From positions 3,331,501 through 3,395,500 of the forward strand of contig NZ_CP047023.1 in the NCBI RefSeq assembly GCF_009796765.1: a stretch of 64,000 bases of DNA, in the 5' to 3' direction. Position numbers and translations under genes: made by a program. The first letter of the stretch is position 1. The number at the start of each line of letters is the position of its first letter. The stretch comes from Paraglaciecola sp. L3A3 (GTDB lineage: Bacteria; Pseudomonadota; Gammaproteobacteria; Enterobacterales; Alteromonadaceae). Of the stretch, positions 48,771 through 58,437 are shown piece after piece. The notes under the pieces are model-generated. The model worked only from the letters and a program-made list of their open reading frames with translations, made no database searches and had not been told where the DNA came from.

Positions 48771-51590
48771 TTATTTAATAGTTAATGCATCATCAACCAA
48801 TTGTTTCTGTTGCTGGTTGTGAACTGAAATATATCCAACTGCAGGAGAAGCTGACGCATCTCTGCCTGCGTATGTTAATGTGCCGCCTTTTGGTAAAGAT
48901 GACCAAAAATGGTGTTGACTACAATACCAAGCACCTTGGTTTTGTGGCTCTTCTTGACACCAAACCCAATCTTTAACGGTTTTGTATTTACTCACAACTT
49001 GACCAATCTCTGCATGAGGGAAAGGATATAATTGTTCAATACGAATAATCGCTATGTCATCTTGTTCATTCTTACGACGTTGCTCTAATAGATCGTAATA
49101 CACTTTACCTGAACACATCACAACACGTTTCACTTTGCTCGGGCTGATGTTATCTACTTCATCAATCACATTGTGAAACACACCTTCAGACAATTCTTCC
49201 AGACTTGATACAGCAAGTGGGTGCCTAAGTAATGATTTAGGTGACATTACAATCAAAGGTTTACGCATAGGTCTGATCGACTGACGGCGTAACATATTGA
49301 AAACCTGTGCAGGGGTAGAAGGGATACATACTTGCCAGTTATGATCCGCACACATTTGTAAGAAACGCTCTAACCTAGCAGAACTATGTTCTGGACCTTG
49401 TCCTTCGTAACCATGAGGTAACAACATGGTTAAGCCACACAAACGTCCCCATTTTGCTTCTGCTGAACTTAAGAACTGATCAATTACGACTTGAGCACCA
49501 TTGGCAAAATCACCAAATTGAGCTTCCCAGATTGTCAAAGTACCAGGTTCAGCTGTGGCATATCCGAATTCAAAAGCTAATACTGCCGCTTCGGATAATA
49601 CTGAATCGTATATTTCCATTGTGCCTTGTTCAGCATGCAAGTGCTGTAAAGGCATATAATCAGAACCATCTGCTTGATTATGTAAAACAGCATGACGATG
49701 GAAAAAAGTACCACGACCAGAATCTTGGCCTGTCATCCTAATGTTAGAACCAGAATCAACAATTGATGCATAAGCCAAATTTTCTGCCATGCCCCAATCT
49801 AATTGTTTTTCACCCGCTATCATGGCATTTCTGTCTTGATATAGCTTAGCTACACGAGATTGAAGTTTATGACCTTCAGGGAAAGTACATAACTTTTGTC
49901 CAAGCTCAGTGAGTTTTTCGACACTGATTGCACCGTCGTATTTAACATCCCAGTCATGGCCAAGATACGGAGTCCAGTCAACAGAGTGCTCTGTCATAGG
50001 ACGCCATTCTTCAACAACACATGCACCATGATCAAGTGCAGCACGATACTCTGCTACAAGCTTCTCGACTTCATGCTCTTCAATCGTGCCTTCGGCAATT
50101 AACTGATTGGCATACAATAGACGAGGAACAGGGTGTTTTTTAATCTTTTTGTACATTAAAGGCTGAGTGGCACTAGGTTCATCAGCTTCATTGTGACCAT
50201 GACGTCGATAACAAACTAGATCAATCACCACATCACGTTTAAATTGGTTACGGTAATCGAGAGCCAATTTAGTGACAAACATCACAGCTTCAGGATCATC
50301 CGCATTAACATGTAATATTGGGGCCTGAACCATTTTAGCAATGTCAGTACAGTATTGAGTTGAACGAGTATCTTCAGTTTTAGAGGTTGTAAAACCAACT
50401 TGGTTATTGATAACTATTCTGACTGTTCCACCCACTTTAAAGCCACGAGTTTGTGACATATTAAAGGTTTCTTGCACCACACCTTGGCCAGCGATAGCAG
50501 AATCACCATGTATAGTAATAGGTAAAACAACTGAGCCATCATCACAACCACGCCTGTCTAATCTAGCTCGAACAGAACCAATAACCACTGGATTAACAAT
50601 TTCTAAGTGAGATGGATTAAAGGCTAATGCCAAGTGTAAATTTCCACCAGGGGTAGCAAAATCAGATGAATAACCAGCATGGTATTTAACATCACCTGCA
50701 CCTAATGAATCATCGTGATTACCAGCAAACTCATCAAACAAAACAGAAGGATTTTTACCTAATACATTGACGAGTACATTAAGACGACCACGGTGAGCCA
50801 TACCAATAACGACTTCTTTTGTTCCTTTGGTGCCAGCATGACTGATCAAACCTTTCAGCATAGGAACTAAAGAATCACCACCTTCAAGAGAAAAACGCTT
50901 GGCTCCAGGAAACTTAGCTCCTAGGTATTTTTCCATGCCGTCAGCAGCCACTAAGCCTTTAAGAATGCCGACTTTCTCATCACGGGTAATTTCTGGTTTG
51001 GCTTGTACAGATTCAATTCTGTCTTGTAACCAACGTTTTTGCTCAGTATCAGTAATGTGCATGTACTCAGTACCGATAGAGCCACAATATGTACGATTAA
51101 GAGATTTAAATAATTCTCCTAACGGCATTGAGTCTTTACCTATGGCAAATGAGCCGACATTAAAACTGGTATCGAAATCGCTTTCAGACAAATTATGATG
51201 GGAAAGTTCTAGATCCCTTACTCTAGGCTGTTTCCACAACTCAAGAGGATCGAGATTGGCGTGTTGATGCCCTCTAAATCTAAAAGCATTGATCAGTTGT
51301 AGAACTTTAACTTGTTTATCGTCACCAGCTGCAGATACTGGTGCTGCAGCACCTGCTCTACCGGCAGGCCCGAGGGCAGCTAAACTACGGAATTGTTCGC
51401 GCAATACACTATGTTTTGATTCAACCTCGATGCCTTCTAACTTTGGCAGTTTATCAAATACGTCGCGCCAATCTTCAGATACACTTTGCGCATCATCAAG
51501 ATACAATTCATACATTTCTTCTATATAAGTAGCGTTGCCACCAGCCATGTGAGAAGTATCCCACCATGCTTTCATCACGCGTTGTTGCAT
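48771..51590 (-). CDS. sucA: 2-oxoglutarate dehydrogenase E1
   Basis: 939 residues, thiamine-diphosphate enzyme of the TCA cycle. The N-terminal E2-interaction segment is WWDTSHMAGGNATYIEEMYELYLDD. ThDP-binding parts are seen in GMAHRGRLNVLVNVLGK and DPEAVMFVTKLALDYRN. The C-terminal transketolase domain has GTFFHRHAVLHNQ, WEAQFGDFANGAQVVIDQFL and LPHGYEGQGPEHSSARLERFLQ. It stands directly before sucB (9-base gap). Confidence 0.98.
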   Translation of the reverse strand: MQQRVMKAWWDTSHMAGGNATYIEEMYELYLDDAQSVSEDWRDVFDKLPKLEGIEVESKHSVLREQFRSLAALGPAGRAGAAAPVSAAGDDKQVKVLQLINAFRFRGHQHANLDPLELWKQPRVRDLELSHHNLSESDFDTSFNVGSFAIGKDSMPLGELFKSLNRTYCGSIGTEYMHITDTEQKRWLQDRIESVQAKPEITRDEKVGILKGLVAADGMEKYLGAKFPGAKRFSLEGGDSLVPMLKGLISHAGTKGTKEVVIGMAHRGRLNVLVNVLGKNPSVLFDEFAGNHDDSLGAGDVKYHAGYSSDFATPGGNLHLALAFNPSHLEIVNPVVIGSVRARLDRRGCDDGSVVLPITIHGDSAIAGQGVVQETFNMSQTRGFKVGGTVRIVINNQVGFTTSKTEDTRSTQYCTDIAKMVQAPILHVNADDPEAVMFVTKLALDYRNQFKRDVVIDLVCYRRHGHNEADEPSATQPLMYKKIKKHPVPRLLYANQLIAEGTIEEHEVEKLVAEYRAALDHGACVVEEWRPMTEHSVDWTPYLGHDWDVKYDGAISVEKLTELGQKLCTFPEGHKLQSRVAKLYQDRNAMIAGEKQLDWGMAENLAYASIVDSGSNIRMTGQDSGRGTFFHRHAVLHNQADGSDYMPLQHLHAEQGTMEIYDSVLSEAAVLAFEFGYATAEPGTLTIWEAQFGDFANGAQVVIDQFLSSAEAKWGRLCGLTMLLPHGYEGQGPEHSSARLERFLQMCADHNWQVCIPSTPAQVFNMLRRQSIRPMRKPLIVMSPKSLLRHPLAVSSLEELSEGVFHNVIDEVDNISPSKVKRVVMCSGKVYYDLLEQRRKNEQDDIAIIRIEQLYPFPHAEIGQVVSKYKTVKDWVWCQEEPQNQGAWYCSQHHFWSSLPKGGTLTYAGRDASASPAVGYISVHNQQQKQLVDDALTIK

Positions 51591-51706
51591 TGTCGTCCCT
51601 TGGTTGAATAAGACTTACAATTAAATGTGCATTTGCACACGTCACTTTAATTATTGATAAAACTAAAACGTAAAACAAAGCCGATAAGTATTATCGGCTA
51701 GTTATT

Positions 51707-52417
51707 TTACACAGAACGTTTTAACAACATGGATTTGATAGAACCAATCGCTTTAGTTGGATTGAGTCCTTTAGGGCAAACACTGACACAGTTCATAATA
51801 CCGTGGCATCTGAATACACTAAATGCATCATCCAAATCACTAAGACGTTGTTCTGTCGCCGTATCTCGGCTATCAGCCAAGAAACGGTATGCATGTAATA
51901 AACCAGCAGGACCGATAAATTTATCAGGATTCCACCAGAATGAAGGACAAGAAGTTGAACAACATGCACATAAAATACATTCGTACAATCCGTCCAATTT
52001 TTCTCTTTCTTCAGGAGATTGTAAAAACTCTCTTGCCGGTGGTTGATTATCGTCATTAATCAAAAACGGTTTAATTTTTTCATACTGAGTATAAAATTGT
52101 GTCATATCAACCACTAAATCACGCACTACTGGTAAACCTGGTAATGGGCGAATAACGATTTTTGAGCCTTTAAGGGCTGACAAAGGTGTAATACATGCTA
52201 AGCCATTTTTGCCATTCATGTTGACACCATCAGATCCACATACACCTTCACGACATGAACGACGGAAAGATAAAGTAGGATCGCTTTCTTTCAAAGCAAT
52301 CAAGGCATCCAACACCATCATGTCTTGGCCTTCGTCAACTTCAAGTTTGTAATCTTGCATGCGCGGCGCGTTGTCTACGTCAGGATTATAACGGTAAACA
52401 GAGAAATTCAATTGCAT
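51707..52417 (-). CDS. sdhB: Succinate dehydrogenase iron-sulfur subunit
   Basis: 236 residues. It carries electrons from FAD to quinone. The [2Fe-2S] ligands are in CREGVCGSDGVNMNGKNGLAC. The [4Fe-4S] and [3Fe-4S] ligands are in CILCACCSTSCPSFWWNP and CHGIMNCVSVCPKGLNP. It lies 12 bases after sdhA. A gap of about 115 bases to sucA may hold a weak internal promoter. Confidence 0.98.
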   Translation of the reverse strand: MQLNFSVYRYNPDVDNAPRMQDYKLEVDEGQDMMVLDALIALKESDPTLSFRRSCREGVCGSDGVNMNGKNGLACITPLSALKGSKIVIRPLPGLPVVRDLVVDMTQFYTQYEKIKPFLINDDNQPPAREFLQSPEEREKLDGLYECILCACCSTSCPSFWWNPDKFIGPAGLLHAYRFLADSRDTATEQRLSDLDDAFSVFRCHGIMNCVSVCPKGLNPTKAIGSIKSMLLKRSV

Positions 52418-52429
52418 AATCGTTACTCC

Positions 52430-54199
52430 TTAGTAAGTTCTGGCTTTAGGTGGGAAAGCTTCACGAAGTTTAGGTGACATATTTACTTCACGTTTTATCA
52501 TTGAGCTATCTTCCGGTAAATAGACAGAGTGACATAACCAATTAGCATCGTCACGATCAGGGAAGTCAAAGCGACTATGCGCACCACGACTCTCTGTTCT
52601 GAAATTAGCGGCAACAGCTGTGCTGTAAGCAGTTTCCATCAAGTTATCTAATTCTAAACATTCAATACGTTGAGTATTAAAATCATTACTCTTGTCGTCT
52701 AGGCGAGCATTTTGCAATCTTTCACGAATTTCACCTAACTCTTTTAAGCCAGTTGCCATCGCATCACCTTCTCTAAATACGGAGAAGTTAAGTTGCATAC
52801 ACTGCTGCAGATCTTTCTTAATTTGTACCGGATCTTCTCCTTTACCAATATCAGAATTTTCCCAACGATTAAAACGAGTTAGAGCTGCATCAACATCATC
52901 AGTCGATGCTTCTCTTGAATTTATACCGTCGATTGCTGCACCAAGATGTAATCCAGTTGCACGACCAAATACCACTAAATCGAGTAATGAGTTGCCACCT
53001 AGACGGTTTGCACCGTGCACAGATACACAAGCAATCTCACCACAAGCAAATAAACCATTAATAGGTTTTTCTTTGCCGTTAGCATCAACGCTTAGTGCTT
53101 GACCATCAACATTAGTGGGAATACCGCCCATCATATAATGACAAGTAGGAATAACAGGAATAGGCTCTTTAACGGGATCAACGTGCGCAAATGTACGAGA
53201 TAATTCAAGAATGCCCGGTAAACGTGATTCAAGTACTTCTTTACCTAGATGATCAAGTTTTAATTTACAATGTGGACCTAAAGGACCATCAAATCCTCGA
53301 CCTTCACGAATTTCTGTCATCATGGAACGAGCAACAACATCTCGTCCCGCTAAATCTTTGGCGTTAGGCGCATAACGTTCCATAAAACGTTCGCCATCTT
53401 TATTCAATAAATATCCACCTTCACCACGACAACCTTCAGTCACAAGCGTACCAGCACCTGCGATCCCCGTTGGGTGAAATTGCCACATTTCCATATCTTG
53501 CACAGGAACCCCTGCACGTAGTGCCATACCAACACCGTCACCAGTGTTAATGTGAGCATTGGTAGTTGAAGCAAAAATACGTCCCGCACCACCGGTTGCT
53601 AAAACAACCGCTTTAGACTTGAAATAAACGACTTCACCAGACTCAATATCGATAGCAGTACAACCTACTACATCACCGTCTTGGTTTTTAACTAAGTCTA
53701 AGGCATACCATTCACTGAATACTTTAGTTTTGTTTTTAACATTTTGTTGATACAACAAATGTAAAAGTGCGTGACCAGTTCGGTCAGCTGCTGCTGCAGT
53801 ACGAGCACCTTGCTCACCACCGAAGTTTTGTGATTGACCGCCAAAAGGACGTTGATAAATTTTTCCGTTTTCGAAACGTGAAAATGGTAATCCCATGTTT
53901 TCCATTTCAATTATGGCTTCAGGACCGGTTTTACACATATATTCGATAGCATCTTGGTCACCGATATAATCAGAACCCTTGACTGTATCGTACATGTGCC
54001 ATTCCCAATTATCTTCGTGGGCATTACCTAGGGCAACAGTAATACCACCTTGGGCTGATACAGTATGCGAACGTGTAGGAAACACTTTAGATAACAAGGC
54101 ACAAGATTTGCCAGACTCAGAAATTTGTAATGCTGCGCGCATACCTGCACCGCCAGCACCAATTACTACTGCATCATACTCATGAACAGGAATACTCAT
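52430..54199 (-). CDS. sdhA: Succinate dehydrogenase flavoprotein subunit
   Basis: 589 residues. FAD binding at [15 protein letters not shown]. The covalent FAD histidine is in [12 protein letters not shown]. Substrate binding is seen in [21 protein letters not shown] and the active-site Arg region [19 protein letters not shown] and [18 protein letters not shown] are classic. It abuts sdhD with no gap. Confidence 0.98.
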   Translation of the reverse strand: MSIPVHEYDAVVIGAGGAGMRAALQISESGKSCALLSKVFPTRSHTVSAQGGITVALGNAHEDNWEWHMYDTVKGSDYIGDQDAIEYMCKTGPEAIIEMENMGLPFSRFENGKIYQRPFGGQSQNFGGEQGARTAAAADRTGHALLHLLYQQNVKNKTKVFSEWYALDLVKNQDGDVVGCTAIDIESGEVVYFKSKAVVLATGGAGRIFASTTNAHINTGDGVGMALRAGVPVQDMEMWQFHPTGIAGAGTLVTEGCRGEGGYLLNKDGERFMERYAPNAKDLAGRDVVARSMMTEIREGRGFDGPLGPHCKLKLDHLGKEVLESRLPGILELSRTFAHVDPVKEPIPVIPTCHYMMGGIPTNVDGQALSVDANGKEKPINGLFACGEIACVSVHGANRLGGNSLLDLVVFGRATGLHLGAAIDGINSREASTDDVDAALTRFNRWENSDIGKGEDPVQIKKDLQQCMQLNFSVFREGDAMATGLKELGEIRERLQNARLDDKSNDFNTQRIECLELDNLMETAYSTAVAANFRTESRGAHSRFDFPDRDDANWLCHSVYLPEDSSMIKREVNMSPKLREAFPPKARTY

Positions 54200-54547
54200 T
54201 TACACACCCCACAAAACAAATAAACCGATAACTACATAAACAAATGCAATTAAATTAAGAATAAATTGAATGATCGCTCTTAGGCCTGGCGCCTTGACAT
54301 AATCAGTCAATACTTGCCACATTCCAACTCTTACATGGAACATAACAGAAGTTAGAGCAAGAAAAGTAAACACTTTCATTGCCAAACCAGAAAATAAATC
54401 TTGCCAAATTGAATAGGTAATTTCAGGTGTAGAAATAAAGAACCATGCCATAAACAAAGAAAACGCGGTCATAATGATTGCAGTGCCACGAATAGTGACA
54501 AAATCTTGTACACCGTTACGTTTTAAACTTGCTTGTCCAGTTACCAT
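54200..54547 (-). CDS. sdhD: Succinate dehydrogenase membrane anchor subunit
   Basis: 115 residues from the ATG at 54547, which overlaps the sdhC stop by seven bases. A longer frame runs 12 codons upstream inside sdhC and is not needed. Three membrane helices lie at about 20-40, 50-75 and 85-112. The haem/quinone region is seen in FLALTSVMFHVRVGMWQVLTDYVK, whose His is the usual haem b ligand. Confidence 0.95.
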   Translation of the reverse strand: MVTGQASLKRNGVQDFVTIRGTAIIMTAFSLFMAWFFISTPEITYSIWQDLFSGLAMKVFTFLALTSVMFHVRVGMWQVLTDYVKAPGLRAIIQFILNLIAFVYVVIGLFVLWGV

Positions 54548-54915
54548 AATACAACTCCTACTACGATAGTTAATATGATCCAAAGACCGATAATCGCCTT
54601 GGCGCTTAGGTCACCCGACTCTAATTCTTCCCAATGTCCCATATCCATCATCATATGCCTCAAGCCACCAAGTATATGATAAGTTAATGCGGATATAGTA
54701 CCGATTGCGATAAATTTACCTAATGGTCCTGCCATTTGATCTTTAATATAATCAAACCCTTCAGCAGAAGAAACCGATATTGCCCATGCACCAATTACAA
54801 ACATAAGTGCAAAAAATAATGCAACGCCTGTAATACGATGGAGGATGGAAGTTATAGCGGCGGGAGGAAAACTAATAGTATTTATTTGTAAATTAACTGG
54901 TCTTTGTTTTTTCAC
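54541..54915 (-). CDS. sdhC: Succinate dehydrogenase cytochrome b556 subunit
   Basis: 124 residues with three helices. The family start is RPVNLQINTISFPPAAITSILHRITGVALFF, including the quinone-site Ser/Arg and the SxxHR signature. The haem ligand is in YHILGGLRHMMMDMGHWEE. First gene of the sdhCDAB-sucABCD operon. Confidence 0.97.
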   Translation of the reverse strand: MKKQRPVNLQINTISFPPAAITSILHRITGVALFFALMFVIGAWAISVSSAEGFDYIKDQMAGPLGKFIAIGTISALTYHILGGLRHMMMDMGHWEELESGDLSAKAIIGLWIILTIVVGVVLW

Positions 54916-55339
54916 GTTTTTCGCTCTTTATACCCGTAGGTCATTTATACATTTAAACTTACAACACTTTAAATGTTACTTAATTGTTAAAAAAAGATGC
55001 TCTTCCATAAGATTGTTACAAAACTGTAAATATAGCGTTATTAATTTGTATCTCTATTAATAACCAAGCTCTGCAAGCTAGACGAGTATATCCAGCACAA
55101 AGAATAAATACAATATTGTTCTATTTTATAGGCTTATAACTACTAAGTTGAAACTAGACCAAGCTAGTCTAAAATTTTATTTGCCTTTGTTCATAGAAAA
55201 AAGTGATATTAGAAAGGATTTACTGTATTAAAAATTGACATAATTGCTCATTGTCAGTACAAATAGCGGCAATTTCCGCCCCGTAAAACAGATTAAATTC
55301 TGTTTATCGACATAAAAACGATTCTGAGGAGAACGATAT
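54916..55339. promoter_or_regulatory. Divergent control region between sdhC and gltA
   Basis: 424 AT-rich bases. For gltA a candidate promoter is TTGACA (55235-55240), 17-base spacer, TACAAA (55258-55263). A leader hairpin AAACAGA-TTAAAT-TCTGTTT (55286-55305) and ribosome site GAGGAG follow. The sdh promoter is not clear. A TAGAC...GTCTA inverted repeat lies near 55154-55170. Redox and carbon regulators such as ArcA and CRP control this region in E. coli, but I could not identify their sites here. Confidence 0.5.
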
Positions 55340-56620
55340 ATGGCAAATAATAAAGCCATTTTAAAAGCAGGTGATGCTGAAATTGAACTACCTATATTAT
55401 CTGGCACAGCCGGAAACGATGTAATAGACATCCGAACTTTAGGTAGCAGTGGTTACTTCACCTATGACCCAGGCTTTATGGCCACGGGTTCTTGTGAATC
55501 CTCAATTACGTTTATAGATGGAGCCAAAGGCGTATTGTTACATAGAGGTTACTCCATTGAAGAGTTAGCTCGTGACGCAGACTATCTAGAAGTGTGCTAC
55601 ATGTTGTTACATGACAAAACGCCAAATGCAGAAGAATACAAAGCATTTAAAGATACTATTACTCGTCACACTTTAGTTCATGACCAAGTTAATAACTTCT
55701 TCCGTGGTTTCAGACGTGATGCACACCCTATGGCAATGTTATGTGGCACAGTGGGTGCAATGGCGTCTTTTTATCACGATGATTTAGACATTACAGATCC
55801 TGAACAAAGACTTCGCAGCGCTTATAGACTTGTAGCTAAAATGCCGACTTTAGTTGCTATGTGTTACAAATATAATATTGGCCAACCTTTTGTTTATCCA
55901 AAAAATGAACTTAGTTACGCAGAAAACTTTTTGAATATGATGTTCTCTGTCCCTGCTGAAGATTATAAAATAACACCAGCAGTGTCTCGTGCTGTTGATA
56001 GGATTTTTACTCTGCATGCAGATCACGAGCAAAATGCTTCAACATCTACTGTACGTTTAGCTGGTTCATCTGGTGCTAATCCTTATGCATGTATTGCTGC
56101 TGGTGTGGCTTCTTTATGGGGACCTGCACATGGTGGAGCAAACGAAGCTTGTTTAAACATGTTACAAGAAATTGGTTCAGTCGATCGTATCCCTGAATTT
56201 ATTGCTAGAGCAAAAGATAAAGCCGACCCATTCAGATTAATGGGCTTTGGTCACAGGGTTTATAAAAACTTTGATCCTCGCGCCACTGTAATGCGTGAAA
56301 GTTGTCATGAAGTATTAACTGAATTAAAAATAGACGATCCATTACTGAATGTCGCTATGGAACTTGAAAAAATTGCATTAAGCGACCCTTACTTCGCAGA
56401 GAAAAAATTGTTCCCTAATGTAGATTTCTACTCAGGTATTATTCTGAAAGCAATTGGTATTCCTACAAACATGTTTACTTGTATCTTTGCATTAGCACGT
56501 ACAGTAGGTTGGGTATCACATTGGCATGAGATGTTAAGTCAACCAGGTCAAAAAATTGGCCGTCCTCGTCAATTATATACAGGTGAAGCGAAACGCCCAT
56601 ATAACAAAATTGAAAAGTAA
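55340..56620 (+). CDS. gltA: Citrate synthase (type II)
   Basis: 426 residues, the usual size of the hexameric NADH-sensitive form. Catalytic residues are in the family motifs: H in [12 protein letters not shown] in [14 protein letters not shown], and D in FPNVDFYSG. The N-terminal small domain has [33 protein letters not shown]. The start has GAGGAG eight bases upstream. It begins the TCA cycle and is divergent from the other TCA operon. Confidence 0.98.
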   Translation: MANNKAILKAGDAEIELPILSGTAGNDVIDIRTLGSSGYFTYDPGFMATGSCESSITFIDGAKGVLLHRGYSIEELARDADYLEVCYMLLHDKTPNAEEYKAFKDTITRHTLVHDQVNNFFRGFRRDAHPMAMLCGTVGAMASFYHDDLDITDPEQRLRSAYRLVAKMPTLVAMCYKYNIGQPFVYPKNELSYAENFLNMMFSVPAEDYKITPAVSRAVDRIFTLHADHEQNASTSTVRLAGSSGANPYACIAAGVASLWGPAHGGANEACLNMLQEIGSVDRIPEFIARAKDKADPFRLMGFGHRVYKNFDPRATVMRESCHEVLTELKIDDPLLNVAMELEKIALSDPYFAEKKLFPNVDFYSGIILKAIGIPTNMFTCIFALARTVGWVSHWHEMLSQPGQKIGRPRQLYTGEAKRPYNKIEK

Positions 56621-56683
56621 TTTTCACTCTTTTCCCAAATAAAAGAGTTTCCAGTTAGACAACTTTTAACTGCTAATGAAAAT

Positions 56684-56716
56684 AAAAAAAGCCATGCTGA
56701 AAAGCATGGCTTTTTT
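56684..56716 (+). terminator. Intrinsic terminator of gltA
   Basis: GCCATGCT-GAAA-AGCATGGC (56691-56710), 8-bp stem closed by a GNRA loop, with seven A before and six T after. It can work in both directions. Confidence 0.9.
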
Positions 56717-56730
56717 ATTGGTTATTAGAG

Positions 56731-56868
56731 CATGTGCTGAGCGCTCAGAGCTTAGGCTTCGCGTGCAAGAGCATGGCTTTGCCACGCAAGTATGACTTCG
56801 TCACTCAAGTATTCGCTTCGCGAACAAAGCATAGATTCGCAACTTAAAGCATGCGCTTCGCTTATGAC
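56731..56868. repeat. Degenerate tandem array of about seven 19-21-bp hairpin units
   Basis: Units start (C/T)AT or CTTA and mostly end AAG or AGAG. They begin at 56731, 56751, 56772, 56791, 56810, 56830 and 56850. Most carry a tiny hairpin with a TTC/TTCG-type loop: TGAGCGCTCA, GGCTTTGCC, GACTTCGTC, TCGCTTCGCGA. A related run is at 31365-31424 in the other strand. Non-coding; role unknown. Confidence 0.6.
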
Positions 56869-57493
56869 ATCCATGTCTTTTTTCAAGCCTCATCCATGAG
56901 GCCCGACTCACTTATGTTATGAAATACTTCCCTATATTTTACCCTTCAGGCCGCACTAAAGTGCGTTCTAAATTTATCCATTAAATTTAGTCAACAGCTA
57001 AGAAAAGTAAGCAAAAGAAGCCGGTCTCCAACAAAGCTCTGCCCCTATTTTTTATAAACTTAACAGGTCGTGCACTTTCTAAACGTAAGGTTCCCGATAA
57101 AGCACCACTCAATTGGCTATCCTTGCCAATTACCCTATTGAGTTTTTAATAAAAAATAGCGAACTTTGAGTTGCGACAAAATCAAAAGCATCGGCTTCGC
57201 CGACAAAAACAAAGAGTGTAATAATCAACTAATTTTTGATTCGATTACCTTGCATCCAATACATTGCCAAAGGCATCCGTCGCAATTTAATTTGACCCAT
57301 TTATTCTAAATTATTGAAGCTAAAGTTGAAAACCAGCTCCAACACCCTTTAATGGAAATTCAAAGGGACCTAATCCGAGGAAGATTATTAATAATCCTTG
57401 AAATATCAATGATTGTATCTTACTGGGTTGACGGAAAAACAAAATTTTCCACCCGAGTAACAAATTAACACTTTTAGAAATGACGCAGTGTTA
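56869..57493. other. Long intergenic gap after gltA
   Basis: No supported gene. It holds several short palindromic patches: CCTCATCCATGAGG (about 56888), CGCACTAAAGTGCG (about 56952), and a nested hairpin ACTCAA-TTGGC...GCCAA...TTGAGT followed by TTTTT near 57105-57147 that looks like an orphan terminator. The composition suggests decayed repeats. Confidence 0.45.
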
Positions 57494-57793
57494 TCATGTC
57501 GGCTTACTATATTTTTTAACCGTAATATCTTGCAGGGTACCAGATACATATTTGTGAAGAACACTAGCCACCAAAGTTTGATATGGGATACCTTCTTCCA
57601 ACGCACGACGTTGAATTGCGGATAAATCATGCCCAGACAAACGAATATTAATACGTTTGTCTTTTTTAAAAGTATCTTCTGCCGATGCTTGAATTTCAGA
57701 CTTACGCTTTCCTGTTAGTGAAGAAGTGAAGTTATCATTCTCAAACTCATTGAGTAAGTCTTGCTCTTCTTGATCCAATTTTTCTTTATTCAT
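57494..57793 (-). CDS. BrnA/CopG-like antitoxin
   Basis: 99 residues from the ATG at 57793, which overlaps the toxin stop as TGATG with AGGTGA six bases upstream; a GTG one codon earlier is possible. The N-terminal half is acidic and likely disordered (EEQDLLNEFENDNF). The C-terminal part KRINIRLSGHDLSAIQRRALEEGIPYQTLVASVLHKYVSG is a ribbon-helix-helix DNA-binding domain. It should neutralise the toxin and repress the pair. Confidence 0.75.
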   Translation of the reverse strand: MNKEKLDQEEQDLLNEFENDNFTSSLTGKRKSEIQASAEDTFKKDKRINIRLSGHDLSAIQRRALEEGIPYQTLVASVLHKYVSGTLQDITVKKYSKPT

Positions 57794-58068
57794 CACTGAT
57801 CACCTATGTATAGCTTGGTAGCCTTGCGACTAGGAATAACTGTTTTTAAGAAAATTTCTATATCAGTTTCAATATATGGAACTAAATATGCGTAGTTCTC
57901 AATATTAATGACGAAAATACGCTGATTAGGATATTTTTTCTGATTTGAGTGTTTCAAATCATCTAATAGACAATTATTTTGAAGATAATATATAACATCT
58001 TCAAATGAGATACCGCGCTCTTCAATCAGGAGCTTGTTTTTATCAGGATTCCAATCAAATATTTTCAT
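57793..58068 (-). CDS. BrnT-like toxin of a type II toxin-antitoxin pair
   Basis: 91 residues. It resembles the BrnT RNase fold by pattern: an N-terminal FDWNPDKNKLLIEERGISFEDVIYYL (usually F-WD--K---N--KHG-SFEEA), central RIFVINIENYAYLVPYI, and a C-terminal IPSRKATKLYIG (usually ISARKA---E---Y). The usual KH-G is replaced by ER-G. It comes first, followed by the antitoxin with overlapping codons, as in brnTA. The family call is by eye. Confidence 0.68.
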   Translation of the reverse strand: MKIFDWNPDKNKLLIEERGISFEDVIYYLQNNCLLDDLKHSNQKKYPNQRIFVINIENYAYLVPYIETDIEIFLKTVIPSRKATKLYIGDQ

Positions 58069-58437
58069 GTATCGAAGTGTAGCACTGTGTGCCGTATGTC
58101 ATCAACAAAAACCAAAAGACTCTGGTTGCTTTAATTTTATTAGCTTTTAAAACCGATGGCCTAAAGGCCAACCTACACCATTTTTAAAACCAACAAAAGT
58201 ATCACTTTTTTGTAGCGAGTTAACTGGGAGCAGGCCACGTTATTCTACTCCACCTATTTCCATACTGAGTTACTCAACCTTATTTTTCTGTTTTGTTTTC
58301 CTCTGTGCAGCGTAGCTCTTTGTGGTGAATCTCTTTTGTTTTTTTGCTTTTACTGCCCACTCGGCTTCATTCTGATTTAGTCTGCACCACTCTGCTTCTT
58401 TTGCTATCTACTAACCCCTATTTACTATCCACTGATT
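58069..58437. other. Intergenic gap between toxin-antitoxin pair and ABC exporter
   Basis: 369 bases. It contains the promoter of the toxin-antitoxin pair on the minus strand. A GGCCTAAAGGCC palindrome lies at about 58160. No terminator for the ABC genes was recognised with confidence. Confidence 0.4.

Noticed and set aside
57406..57630. 74-codon minus-strand ORF overlapping the antitoxin
   Set aside because: It overlaps the antitoxin in another frame; the antitoxin has the family match and the ribosome site.
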